Below, one piece after another: positions 47,208-55,478 of a DNA stretch of 55,478 nucleotides. The translations under genes were made by a program, and so were the position numbers. The notes below the pieces were generated by a model that saw only the letters and a program-made list of their open reading frames with translations, had not been told where the DNA came from and ran no database searches. Source of the stretch: a virus; the IMG/VR virus record IMGVR_UViG_3300046007_008608, positions 1 to 55,478 of that record. One strand, 5' to 3'. Numbering within the stretch: the first letter of the stretch is position 1; each line of letters opens with the position of its first letter.

Positions 47208-47867
47208 TTAACCAGGATATACATCATTATATATATCTCTAACTTGATTTTTATAATCTTCATAGTTTTCAGCATCTATGTCCATTACTTCTTCAGCAAA
47301 TTTTCGTTGCCATTGTTCATCATATGAATCTATATAGCTTTCAATATCATCGTCAAATCCTAAATCTAATTCTTTATTAGCTTTATCCCACCAGTTATTT
47401 TCTACTTCATCCTCTTCACTTAAGGTTTTTTTTTGACCTTCTTCGATATCTAAATCACCTAATACAGCGTTGATGTCAGGTCTTGGTCTAGACGTTTTAG
47501 GTTCTTGTTGTTTTGATGTGTATCCTTCTCTAGCAACTAATTCTTTAGCTTCTAAGCTATTGAATATAGGATTAACTGCTGGTTGAGGTACGTTTCTTTC
47601 TACAGCGTAGTCAATTTTTTGTACTCTTTTACCGTCTTTTTTAGCCTTAAATAAGAATACTAAAGCAGCAATTTCGCTATTTTTAATACCTTCAGGTGCT
47701 TTACCTGCAGCTTTGGTTTGCTTTAAAATTTCTTCACCTTTTTCAGTGATTGTATATGCACCACCTGTACCAGCTGTACGTGCCATTTCTGGAAGAGCCA
47801 TTTCACTAATAGGTATACCAGCTAATTTTTGCATTCTTTGTGCTTCAGATATAAATTGTTTTCCCAT
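47208..47867 (-). CDS. Hypothetical protein with a phage-type RMQKLAGI N-terminus
   Basis: A 219-aa protein. The first 25 residues (GKQFISEAQRMQKLAGIPIS) resemble a short 'a.RmQkLAGI' segment at the start of several proteins in large T4-like phages (from memory). A middle region ITEKGEEILKQTKAAGKAPE then AERNVPQPAVNPIFNSLEAK and KELVAREGYTSK looks like a winged helix. The C-terminus is acidic (DDDIESYIDSYDEQWQRKFA). Function unknown; DNA binding or assembly is possible. It is followed by a terminator. Confidence 0.6.
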   Translation of the reverse strand: MGKQFISEAQRMQKLAGIPISEMALPEMARTAGTGGAYTITEKGEEILKQTKAAGKAPEGIKNSEIAALVFLFKAKKDGKRVQKIDYAVERNVPQPAVNPIFNSLEAKELVAREGYTSKQQEPKTSRPRPDINAVLGDLDIEEGQKKTLSEEDEVENNWWDKANKELDLGFDDDIESYIDSYDEQWQRKFAEEVMDIDAENYEDYKNQVRDIYNDVYPG

Positions 47868-47887
47868 GTGTTTTTTTATTGTGGTAA

Positions 47888-47895
47888 TAAATATT
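47888..47895 (-). promoter_or_regulatory. AATATTTA element before the 219-aa gene
   Basis: Minus strand TAATATTTATT 20 nt before the ATG at 47867. It differs from the class 2 10-mer and has no TTTG box at 20 nt. It is weakly supported. Confidence 0.25.
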
Positions 47896-48349
47896 AGAGT
47901 TCTACAATAGTATGAATTTTGGTATGTACTTTTCTTAAACCACCGTCTTGTGTTAACAATATAGTGTTTCTAAAATCAGTCCATGCTACTTTGTAGTTAG
48001 TATCTAATACTCCTCCGTTTAATTCACGGATTAATGTGTTAAGAGCATTAATTGTGTATAAGGTGTTTGATTCCTTTTTGCGATGTAGTAAAATTGTGCT
48101 TGGAAGCGCATTTTTTGAACTAGTGTTCATTACATCAATGTTATAAGTCAATATTAGCTCATCAGTATCTGGTGATTCTAATACAAATATTTTATTATAT
48201 AAGATAGCGTAGCGTTGGGTAAGAGTACCAATTACTTCCGTTAGTCTATCATGTTCTATAAAAGTGCAAAATAATTTATTTCCTGCCATGTCGTCAATAA
48301 CAATATTATCGAAATTATAACTGGTCATAAATATGGATGATTGGGGCAT
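47894..48349 (-). CDS. Hypothetical protein in the replication region
   Basis: A 151-aa protein from the ATG at 48349 (preceded by GTT; a second Met at residue 8 is possible). Beta-rich: DNIVIDDMAGNKLFCTFIEH, LYNKIFVLESPDTDELILTY, then YTINALNTLIRELNGGVLDT and AWTDFRNTILLTQDGGLRKV. It is between the polA-like gene and the 219-aa gene. No family is recognised. Confidence 0.65.
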   Translation of the reverse strand: MPQSSIFMTSYNFDNIVIDDMAGNKLFCTFIEHDRLTEVIGTLTQRYAILYNKIFVLESPDTDELILTYNIDVMNTSSKNALPSTILLHRKKESNTLYTINALNTLIRELNGGVLDTNYKVAWTDFRNTILLTQDGGLRKVHTKIHTIVEL

Positions 48350-48358
48350 AACTGTGTT

Positions 48359-49636
48359 TTATTTTAATTCGTTGTAGTTTAATCCGGTTTTTATACGTAC
48401 AGGGTATTGTAATCGGGCGATTACCTCGCGTATTACTGGCAATTCTTCGCGTGACGCGTCAACTAATATGGAATCATATGTGTATAGCACAATGCGAGAT
48501 TTCAGCGGTTTAAATGCGCTAAATATAGAATCTAATTGCATTGTATTCTGCGATGTCTCGAAATTCTGTATGTAGTAGTTTAATAGTTTTTGTGGCGTAG
48601 GATTATCAATATCCTTTAATCTAAATACCTTACCTGATGGTGTTTCGATACGTCCACTGTGTTGGATTGTATTCCATAAATCCTCAGTAAATAAATGTAC
48701 CTGTTTAAAGAATAGTTTATCTTGCAATTCAGGTTTTATACCTCCATATAAGTTCTGGAATGTTGTTTCCTTAACTTTAGGTACATCTTTAACCTTTAAT
48801 ATTTTAGCTATTTGCTCATATACGTTAGTTTCATAATCAAAATTATATCCAACTATTGTACCTAATAAACGCGGATGATATCCGTTAAAATCAAATTCAA
48901 TAAACACATCATTACGTGGAACATAACATGATCTTTCCCCGTTATCTTTGTTTAATGCTGCGTAGTTTATACTGTTAAAGGCGTTAGAAGGGCGACCAGT
49001 AAGAGTATATAAATTATAAGAAGTATAAGCAACTCCCTGTTTGATCGAAAAATGCGGCGTACGATGTTCTTCATGATATTTAATAAAACATTCTTTATCT
49101 AATTTAATTCCTTCTCTTTCTATTTTATAAAACACATTAACTAATTTATTAATGTATTCTGTATTAGTAGCAAGATATGGTTTTACTATATTATAAATAT
49201 TCTCACAATATTCATAATGTTTAGAAATCGGTATTAATTCATTAACGTTCTTTGAAGATCCGTAATCGCGGTAAAAATTAGAAATAATATTAGATTCGCA
49301 TTCGCTAAAATCAAATTTATCTCCCCCCTGCGCAATACGATTAAACGTTCCATCATGAATTGGGCCTTTAAAAAAATATCTTGTGTATTTTGAATCGATA
49401 GCATATAGTTCTTTTTCAGATAAATATTTGCGGACTGTTTGCCATTTAAGACTTAATGATTCGTTATGATTGATACATAACATGTATCCCTTGCCTGTAA
49501 ACGGTTTCACATATACAAGCGAAACTGTAGCAATAGCGGGATGATAATTATTATTGTTTGTAATTACATGAACAAAACATTTATCAAACTCAGGTAAATT
49601 GTGTAGTTGAGATTCTTTCTCGATTAGGTAAAACAT
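48359..49636 (-). CDS. Reduced family A (Pol I-like) DNA polymerase
   Basis: A 425-aa protein. TGRPSNAFNSINYAALN (213-229) is the thumb/palm 'GR.ss..pNlQ' block. FIEFDFNGYHPRLLG (motif A, D249) and K289, F293, Y297 (motif B; same spacing as E. coli K758, F762, Y766) follow, with YTYDSILVD (motif C, D388). Both catalytic Asp are kept, but the motif C HDE is changed to YDS and the motif B Arg is absent. The N-terminal 160 residues look like a worn exonuclease domain without its acidic residues. Full Pol I is about 600-900 aa. A gap-filling or other accessory role beside gp43 is possible. A class 1 promoter precedes it. Confidence 0.82.
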   Translation of the reverse strand: MFYLIEKESQLHNLPEFDKCFVHVITNNNNYHPAIATVSLVYVKPFTGKGYMLCINHNESLSLKWQTVRKYLSEKELYAIDSKYTRYFFKGPIHDGTFNRIAQGGDKFDFSECESNIISNFYRDYGSSKNVNELIPISKHYEYCENIYNIVKPYLATNTEYINKLVNVFYKIEREGIKLDKECFIKYHEEHRTPHFSIKQGVAYTSYNLYTLTGRPSNAFNSINYAALNKDNGERSCYVPRNDVFIEFDFNGYHPRLLGTIVGYNFDYETNVYEQIAKILKVKDVPKVKETTFQNLYGGIKPELQDKLFFKQVHLFTEDLWNTIQHSGRIETPSGKVFRLKDIDNPTPQKLLNYYIQNFETSQNTMQLDSIFSAFKPLKSRIVLYTYDSILVDASREELPVIREVIARLQYPVRIKTGLNYNELK

Positions 49637-49653
49637 AACCTTTGATTTGTACG

Positions 49654-49685
49654 TAAATATACGTTTAAATCTTTAGGTTACCAAA
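49654..49685 (-). promoter_or_regulatory. Class 1 promoter candidate (TTTG - 20 nt - TATATTTA)
   Basis: Minus strand TTTGGTAACC (TTTG at 49682-49685), 20 nt, TATATTTA (49654-49661), 17 nt before the ATG at 49636. The upstream box overlaps the 3' end of the 153-aa gene. Confidence 0.65.
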
Positions 49686-50134
49686 AAGGCTCTTAATCCA
49701 GGCATTTGTTTATCAACTTCCTCTAGTGATTGAGTTGCTGAGTTGTAAGATATGACTTGATAATTTGGAGATAAAGTTCCAGCTAATTTATCATATGCTG
49801 CTTTATCTATTTCTTTTATAGAAATATCTTTAACAGTTAAATCTTTATAGAAATAACGAACAACATTTTTACTAGATAAAGAATTTGCTTTAGTAGCTAT
49901 ACTTCCAGCAGCAGCAACCACAAATGCAGCGGCAGCTAGTATGTTGTATTTTTCTAAGGGTTTAGATTTATCACTATATGCTCTACCTGTAAAATATTTG
50001 TTACCATTGATTATAACATAGTATCCTATATATGGTATTTTAGATCTAACAAAACGCAAAGCAAGATTTTTGCCAATACCAGTTCCGTTGGTATATTGAT
50101 TTTCTAGTATTCTACTTTTAGGTATTTGTATCAT
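49673..50134 (-). CDS. Hypothetical protein after the baseplate hub gene
   Basis: A 153-aa protein. IPKSRILENQYTNGTGIGKN, SKIPYIGYYVIINGNKYFTG and a hydrophobic Ala/Val stretch (NILAAAAFVVAAAGSIATKA, about 64-83) lead into a helical/strand C-terminus. The hydrophobic piece could be a single membrane segment or a buried helix. It overlaps the hub gene by 1 nt, so it is likely a virion or tail-assembly protein. No family is recognised. Confidence 0.62.
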   Translation of the reverse strand: MIQIPKSRILENQYTNGTGIGKNLALRFVRSKIPYIGYYVIINGNKYFTGRAYSDKSKPLEKYNILAAAAFVVAAAGSIATKANSLSSKNVVRYFYKDLTVKDISIKEIDKAAYDKLAGTLSPNYQVISYNSATQSLEEVDKQMPGLRAFLVT

Positions 50135-53100
50135 TATTTAAAATCGCCTTTTTGTATACGTATTAAAAGATCCTTAGCGTATCCTATTCTACTCTTTGTT
50201 TCATCAGCAAATAATACTTCTTCGTATGTAACACCATCTCCTGCCGTTATACCGCCATATCTTTCATATAATGCAGATGCTGCTATTGCTTCTTCTAATG
50301 TTTTAGATGATTTTAATTTATTACCTGCTACTTTTTCGTCTCCCTTAAATTCACTTATTATAAATTCTAATTGTGTGTCTAATCTATTCCAAGCATTTCT
50401 TGTTTTTAATAATTTAAGTCTATTACCTAACCACTGAGCGATACCATATGCCCCAATGCTGTTTGTTAAATTATTATTTAATCCAGATTCTTGAAGTAAA
50501 CCACCAACAAATGCTGCTATTTGAAAATCACTATATCCTTTACTTGTAAAGAATTGTATTGCGGCTTTTAAATTGTTTTGATTAAACCCAACTGTATCTT
50601 TTGCAGCTTCTGAATTGGCGCTACCTAATGTAATGTTGGTTCCTCCTGCTGTGATAAGTGTAGTATTTGGGTATTTGTTTTTATCCCATTTTTTCCAAAC
50701 ATTTGTTGCTTTAGATGTTTCTAAAATAATAGGATATGCCTGTAATGTAGTAGTCCAATCATTACTTTGTATGTTGTGTCCTATACTAGTAACAATGTAC
50801 GCTACATTTCTTCCAGGTACTGTTTTGTACCCTTTGGGTATAATGTCTTGATTAATTTGGAATAAATTACCTATAATAATACCCCCAATACCATCTAAAG
50901 TAACAGTTAATTCTGTTGGTATAATAGATTTATATGCATTTTGAGGATCATATCTGTCTAAAACTGATAAGAAATCTCTATATGCAAAATCTAAACCACC
51001 GTATAGGTAGTTTGGATTACTAGTTCCGTCACCAGATAATGCTTCAAAATATGCAAATATTTTAGTTAAGAAAGGTAATATAAATGAACTTGGCTTAGCT
51101 TCTTCATCTATTTTTATATTAGTAGAAAATGTCTTTTTAGGTATTAATCTATCTGTTATACCATCATTCCATGCAACTAAAGTAGCATTATCATATCCTA
51201 ATTTACCAATACCAGTAGCATCTTGAGCACTAATTGCTATTATAGATCCCATTTCAGGAAATATTTTTGAATTAAAGCTGTATGTTCTTGCAGATGAGTT
51301 TAAATTGTGTATTTGTAAAGTAAAAGGATTTATAGATGGATCTCCAGTATAATTAATGTCTATGATTCTACCAATAGCATTTCTGCTGTCTACTTGCAGG
51401 TCAAAATTATTTACATTACCTAAACTATTTTGAACATTTCTTAAAATGTTTTGAATATATTCTCTAATAGCAATTGTGTTTTTGCTTTGAGTATCGTTTG
51501 ATGCTATATTTTTAGAAACAGCTTGATCATATAAAAGATCTAAGTTAATATATATATTCTCAATATACCCTAATGATTTACTATTTGTAGATGAATTTGG
51601 CAATAAAAATTGTAATGCTGCTTTAAAACCAGGTACATCAAAAGCTGCTTCAGCAACAGCACTAGCGGCGGTTGATGTTTGTTCAGCAATTTGTTTTGAT
51701 AATAAATCAGATAAAGGATAGTTAGAAAATATTTCTTTTATTTTTGCTATAACAGCAACCTTAGTCCATATTTTCCCTGTTATATCTGTGAAAGTTCCGT
51801 CTGTAAAAGGATCTACAAAATTTAAACCTCCATATTTTGATACAAATAAAGATGAAAATGCAACACCTGCCGGGTCAGATTGTCCTTGAAAAAAATAATC
51901 AAAGAAATTAACAAATGATGATGGGTTGCTGTTAGTTGAATTAAATGATTCTCCGCTACTAAATGTGAATTGAGGTTTTAAGTCGTTTTCTTTTTTTATT
52001 TCAACTTTAGAAATAGAAGTTAATAATTTATTAGCAATGTCTTTTAAATCATTTTCTAAATTTCCTGAATATTTGTAATATATTTGGTTCAATAATCCAA
52101 AATCAGGTATAAGAGTAAGATCAATATCTATTTCGGTTTTTGTTACTTTATTGGTAATAAAATCACTTAAGATTGGACTAAAACTTCTTTTTTGAATAGC
52201 ATCAGTAATATATGCTGGTGTAGCAGTTGCTGCAGCGCCTGTAAGTGCATTATCTTCGCTAGTATCACTTTTTACTTCTTGAACACTTAGTGATTTCCAG
52301 TTATCATTTCTAACAAAACAAATACCATAGTTAGTTGATAATGATAACGGACTAGCTATACATTCTAGTGGTTTAGTTTTATCTATATTTCCGTTTTCAT
52401 CAGTATCGTATGTTGTTATTTGTGAAATTGGACTATTATTTCCATCTTTTAATAGAACATAATTGTTAATCAATTCACATAAACTACCTAATGTTATATA
52501 TCCTTCTGTTCTAGCATCACCTTTACCTAAGTATTTACTTAATCCTCCTCTATTTATTTTACTTATATCTCCTGTTCTTTTAGACATGTACAGGTTATAC
52601 TTAGTACCAGAGAAGTTAGGATCTTTAAATTCTCTAGAATAATTTAAATTGCTACCGCTGTTTGCTTTTTTATCCATGTAGAAAAACAATTCAGAAAGCA
52701 ATCCAGGTATTATACCTCTTTCATAATGTACTATTGGATTAAAATCCTGTTGAGGTCCATATCCTAACAATCCACTTTTTTCAAATGCCCTTGTTTCCAT
52801 TGGCACCCAATTAACTTTTAGTGATTCTAATACCTCACCTAAAGAAATGATTGTTGTTGTACAATCATACCCACCATCTTCACGAGCACTCCAGTTATAA
52901 TTTTTTACATATCCTAATAATGCATTATAGTTTCCATTACTGCTACTTATGTTTTGATATAATTTTTTAAAAGCATCATTTAATGAAATACCTTCACCAG
53001 CAGCAATATCTAATATATTATATCTTGGAATTGGGTTTACATAATTCCATCCAAATTCTAAAAGCACAGTATATCCTGGGCGCATGTATAGTAATTCTAG

Positions 53101-53529
53101 ATCTTCTAATTGTTTTATATCCCAAGCAATAAATGATACTGTTGCTTCTTGTAGTGATCCATATGCGCTTTTAGATTGAACACTTACATTTGTAATACCA
53201 GGCATTGGGCGAATACCTAATCTGTTTGTAGTACCTCCAGGAGTTTTTAAATCATAAGCAGAGGTTCCACTACCTCCTAGTCCTGATTTTAAAAAATTTC
53301 CTAAAGCTCCTGTACCTAAAGTACCACCTTGTAAAACATATTGTTTAGCTAGTTCATTAGTTACTTGACCTTTGCTATCAGTATAATTAACACCAGACGT
53401 CATCCTTACCCAGGATGATCTAGTATTTAATTGGTGTAGAAAAGATGGTGTACGAGTAGCCATTCCATCTTGTCGACGATTTATTTCGTTAATAACAAAT
53501 TGAGGAAAAGTCTGTTTAAAAATAGACAT
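50134..53529 (-). CDS. Baseplate hub-type protein with C-terminal tail lysozyme
   Basis: A 1131-aa structural protein. The N-terminal part (NRLGIRPMPGITNVSVQSKS, WDIKQLEDLELLYMRPGYTV) is like baseplate components of large T4-like phages. The middle is beta-rich and contains Ala/Ser-rich linkers. The last about 130 residues (NNLKAAIQFFTSKGYSDFQI, AAFVGGLLQESGLNN, NSIGAYGIAQWLGNRLKLLK) are a tail-lysozyme domain of the Phage_lysozyme2 type, with the catalytic Glu in LQESGL. It should puncture the cell wall on injection. Fusion of hub and lysozyme is the same arrangement as T4 gp5 in concept, not necessarily in fold. Confidence 0.8.
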   Translation of the reverse strand: MSIFKQTFPQFVINEINRRQDGMATRTPSFLHQLNTRSSWVRMTSGVNYTDSKGQVTNELAKQYVLQGGTLGTGALGNFLKSGLGGSGTSAYDLKTPGGTTNRLGIRPMPGITNVSVQSKSAYGSLQEATVSFIAWDIKQLEDLELLYMRPGYTVLLEFGWNYVNPIPRYNILDIAAGEGISLNDAFKKLYQNISSSNGNYNALLGYVKNYNWSAREDGGYDCTTTIISLGEVLESLKVNWVPMETRAFEKSGLLGYGPQQDFNPIVHYERGIIPGLLSELFFYMDKKANSGSNLNYSREFKDPNFSGTKYNLYMSKRTGDISKINRGGLSKYLGKGDARTEGYITLGSLCELINNYVLLKDGNNSPISQITTYDTDENGNIDKTKPLECIASPLSLSTNYGICFVRNDNWKSLSVQEVKSDTSEDNALTGAAATATPAYITDAIQKRSFSPILSDFITNKVTKTEIDIDLTLIPDFGLLNQIYYKYSGNLENDLKDIANKLLTSISKVEIKKENDLKPQFTFSSGESFNSTNSNPSSFVNFFDYFFQGQSDPAGVAFSSLFVSKYGGLNFVDPFTDGTFTDITGKIWTKVAVIAKIKEIFSNYPLSDLLSKQIAEQTSTAASAVAEAAFDVPGFKAALQFLLPNSSTNSKSLGYIENIYINLDLLYDQAVSKNIASNDTQSKNTIAIREYIQNILRNVQNSLGNVNNFDLQVDSRNAIGRIIDINYTGDPSINPFTLQIHNLNSSARTYSFNSKIFPEMGSIIAISAQDATGIGKLGYDNATLVAWNDGITDRLIPKKTFSTNIKIDEEAKPSSFILPFLTKIFAYFEALSGDGTSNPNYLYGGLDFAYRDFLSVLDRYDPQNAYKSIIPTELTVTLDGIGGIIIGNLFQINQDIIPKGYKTVPGRNVAYIVTSIGHNIQSNDWTTTLQAYPIILETSKATNVWKKWDKNKYPNTTLITAGGTNITLGSANSEAAKDTVGFNQNNLKAAIQFFTSKGYSDFQIAAFVGGLLQESGLNNNLTNSIGAYGIAQWLGNRLKLLKTRNAWNRLDTQLEFIISEFKGDEKVAGNKLKSSKTLEEAIAASALYERYGGITAGDGVTYEEVLFADETKSRIGYAKDLLIRIQKGDFK

Positions 53530-53537
53530 AATAACAT

Positions 53538-53840
53538 TTATTTCGTTTGATTTTCAGCATTAAATAAATCCATAACAGCTGTTAAATTAGTTGGTATTCT
53601 TAATTGAATACCAGGCTCAGGAAACATAGACCCTAAAGTTATGTTGCTATTAGCCATTGGTATAATCCACCATAAAGTTGGATCTTTATAGTAATTATAC
53701 GCTATTAAATCTAGCCTATCACCTTGTACTGTAACAATGTAAATATCGTTTTCAGTAGGTGGAATAGGTGGATACTTTCTAGCTTTGTAGTATTGTTTAC
53801 CTGTAGATGTAGTTAATATGTCTGAATTGTTATATCTCAT
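53538..53840 (-). CDS. gp53/LysM-like baseplate wedge protein
   Basis: A 100-aa protein. YYKARKYPPIPPTENDIYIV then VQGDRLDLIAYNYYKDPTLW and WIIPMANSNITLG, PGIQLRIPTNL follow the LysM-type pattern ('v..gDrld.ia..yy.dp.lWwii..aN') seen in T4 gp53-like wedge proteins and phage tail protein X. It should bridge baseplate wedges or bind peptidoglycan. It lies between the partial virion protein and the hub gene in the expected tail order. Confidence 0.8.
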   Translation of the reverse strand: MRYNNSDILTTSTGKQYYKARKYPPIPPTENDIYIVTVQGDRLDLIAYNYYKDPTLWWIIPMANSNITLGSMFPEPGIQLRIPTNLTAVMDLFNAENQTK

Positions 53841-55478
53841 TAGTTAATACCTGTTGTTATTGGTGTTCCTTCTGGTATTTTTCTGTTAGTAAATATATTG
53901 GTTAACCAAGGATTGTTTTCTGTTTCTCTATCTGTAACAAATGCTGGTAGAATTCCATTATTATTAGTTGGGAATTTGCGAGGTAAGAAATCATGGATTG
54001 GGGCAAATGTCATTGAAACATTTAACACGTGAGGTAATTCATATAAATTTCCTCTTTGTTCAGGATCTGTTATTGCAATCTCCCAAGGTGAATCGTTACC
54101 AATAGTATAATTCATTGATTTGATAATGCCTGGTTGTCTATACATGTAATTACCTATAGTTAATTTCATATACGGTGCTCTCATTATATTATTTGAGTAA
54201 TCAGGCATTACGTTTGAGTATAGATAATTTAATTTTTGCCACATTGGTTGAAGCTCAGCTTCAGACATTGCTGCTACTTGGAAATTAAATGAAATATTTC
54301 TTTCAAATCCATTGTAAATGTAAAATGGTTCTCCTCTACCAACATAATTAACTGTACTCCATGATGGGTTAGGATTGTCATTAATATCTTTTAAATATGC
54401 TCTAAATATCATCCAAGTACTTTGGTTAGGAGCATCATTATTTACAGCTTCAATTCTAAATTTAATTAAGTCTCTTACATTATAACTTTTTCCTTTTATA
54501 AGAATATTAGTGCCTGGAGGTACATTTGATAGATATAATGGTGTTAGGTTAATTTGGTCTTGTTGTCCATTAGAACCACCTAATCCTAATCTACGTTCAA
54601 TATTATACCCTTGAGGACCTCCTAAATCTAAAGTTTTATTTGTACCACTGTATGCTTTACCTGTATAAGTAAATGATATTGAACCTGAAACTATTCCGTT
54701 TGTGTTTTTAACTATGTTAGCAGTACCAACTTTTGATCCTGAAATTTGAGTATCAATAGTTGTTTTTAACTTATTGTATGTTTTTCCCGTAGCAGCATAA
54801 CTAATAACATTTTGATCAATTTGAGATGGAACTGTAGTTAAAGAACCAGTAGTTATGTTATTATTAGATGCTATTTCTGCTACACTTTCAAAATATTGTT
54901 CTGATAATCCTTGTGCTAAAAAGTAATCAACATCTGGTATTGGGCGTTTATATAATTCAGCTGAATTAGTAGTTAGGTTAGTTGTTGTTGTTGGAGTTGT
55001 TGGTGTTCCAAATTGTCCTATACCAAAATTACCAGATATTAATCTTACCTCGTTTTGTACAGTTGTAGAAACATATCTGTTATATGGGGTATTACTTAAT
55101 GTATTATTGTATCGTCTAATTGTAGTAGTACCTATACCATCTATAGAGCCAGGACCACTAACATATTGGTTAATGTTAGAATCCGGGTATTCTAATAGTT
55201 TTGCTTTTAAAGCAACTAATCTATTGTTACCTGATATGTTATTTGCTACTACTACTCTAGAATAGGTTTGTCCTTCATTTAATATAGGAAGTAAACCATG
55301 TCTTGTAATGTGACCACCAAAAGCCGTTAATGGTACTTGGGCTAACGTGTTAAGACCTAAATTGTAAATACGAGTAGAACCTACAGCTCCTAATAATTTA
55401 CCTAAAGCATCAGTTCTAGTTTCTAATTTAGGATTGGATAATTGTAATCCAACTTGTTTTGCAATAAACAAAGGGCCT
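53840..55478 (-). CDS. Virion (baseplate/tail) protein, 5' end outside the window
   Basis: At least 545 codons; the frame stays open to the right edge (the residues before FIAKQVGLQL read GPL), so the start is beyond 55478. The N-terminal visible part FIAKQVGLQLSNPKLETRTD is followed by beta-rich, Thr/Asn-rich segments, then SWSTVNYVGRGEPFYIYNGF, RNISFNFQVAAMSEAELQPM and a C-terminal MTFAPIHDFLPRKFPTNNNG. The last part (about 370-500) resembles the conserved 'R...f.F.l.a.s..el...w.kln.L' block of large phage baseplate proteins. It overlaps the gp53-like gene by 1 nt. Role in the baseplate is likely. Confidence 0.72.
   Translation of the reverse strand, partial: GPLFIAKQVGLQLSNPKLETRTDALGKLLGAVGSTRIYNLGLNTLAQVPLTAFGGHITRHGLLPILNEGQTYSRVVVANNISGNNRLVALKAKLLEYPDSNINQYVSGPGSIDGIGTTTIRRYNNTLSNTPYNRYVSTTVQNEVRLISGNFGIGQFGTPTTPTTTTNLTTNSAELYKRPIPDVDYFLAQGLSEQYFESVAEIASNNNITTGSLTTVPSQIDQNVISYAATGKTYNKLKTTIDTQISGSKVGTANIVKNTNGIVSGSISFTYTGKAYSGTNKTLDLGGPQGYNIERRLGLGGSNGQQDQINLTPLYLSNVPPGTNILIKGKSYNVRDLIKFRIEAVNNDAPNQSTWMIFRAYLKDINDNPNPSWSTVNYVGRGEPFYIYNGFERNISFNFQVAAMSEAELQPMWQKLNYLYSNVMPDYSNNIMRAPYMKLTIGNYMYRQPGIIKSMNYTIGNDSPWEIAITDPEQRGNLYELPHVLNVSMTFAPIHDFLPRKFPTNNNGILPAFVTDRETENNPWLTNIFTNRKIPEGTPITTGIN

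Noticed and set aside
48359-49636. Reading the polA-like protein as a T7-type RNA polymerase because motif C reads YDS (T7 RNAP has HDS)
   Set aside because: Motif B keeps K-X3-F-X3-Y as in DNA Pol I, and the 'GRPSNAFNSINYA' block is DNA-polymerase-like. RNA synthesis is not excluded experimentally.
1-55478. tRNA genes, CRISPR arrays, insertion sequences, attachment sites
   Set aside because: No cloverleaf, regular spaced repeats, transposase or integrase was seen by eye. A covariance-model scan would be needed to exclude a tRNA fully.

Overview
The window is one continuous stretch of a large, AT-rich, T4-like (tevenvirus-type) tailed-phage genome. Every supported gene lies on the minus strand, packed end to end with short gaps or ATGA/TAATG overlaps. 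I found no tRNA, insertion sequence or CRISPR array. The host is probably a member of the Bacteroidota. The evidence is A/T-rich leaders with almost no Shine-Dalgarno sequences, promoter boxes close to the Bacteroidota TTTG / TAnnTTTG pattern, Bacteroidota-style signal peptides and lipoboxes, and a DUF5522 gene. This host call is an inference from sequence style.

In transcription order (high to low coordinates) the layout is as follows. (1) 49.7-55.5 kb: baseplate and tail genes, namely a partial virion protein, a gp53/LysM-like wedge protein and a 1131-aa hub protein with a C-terminal lysozyme. (2) 42.8-49.6 kb: a reduced family A DNA polymerase, two unknowns, then the recombination and replication genes for gp32-type SSB, UvsX, RNase H and gp41-type helicase. 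(3) 36.0-42.7 kb: a B12-dependent ribonucleotide reductase with thioredoxin, and most of a 7-deazaguanine DNA-modification pathway (DpdA-like transglycosylase, QueD, QueC, QueE; FolE follows at 26.4 kb). (4) 27.1-35.2 kb: membrane and exported proteins around a lysis cassette (GH19 endolysin and holin candidates). These include a CsgG-like protein, lipoproteins, a dockerin/cohesin-like secreted protein and a low-complexity outer-membrane-like protein. (5) 25.0-27.1 kb: FolE, a small membrane protein, IscU, IscA and a dCTP deaminase/dUTPase-fold enzyme. (6) 15.4-24.9 kb: a glycan cluster of glycosyltransferases, epimerase, FkbM methyltransferase and NodU-type carbamoyltransferase. (7) 6.9-15.3 kb: family B DNA polymerase, sliding clamp, GroES, GroEL, clamp loader gp44/gp62 and a Cas4/RecB-like nuclease. 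(8) 1-6.8 kb: more glycosyltransferases, methyltransferases, a nucleotidyltransferase and a partial DegT aminotransferase.

Two recurrent promoter-like signals fit this plan. Class 1 is a TTTGG box, exactly 20 nt, then TA-N2-TTTA. It occurs at eight gene starts, mostly before replication and nucleotide genes. Class 2 is the 10-mer TATATTTATA with no upstream box. It precedes the membrane/lysis region, the glycosyltransferase clusters and a small lysine-rich gene. The chaperonin operon has both. I read these as early/middle and late promoters respectively.

The features most worth following up are: the two-class promoter code with three near-leaderless genes; a QueC whose four zinc cysteines are all replaced, alongside atypical QueD and QueE; phage-encoded IscU and IscA; a second, family A polymerase inside a T4-type replisome; phage GroEL/GroES; and the exported-protein island beside the lysis genes.
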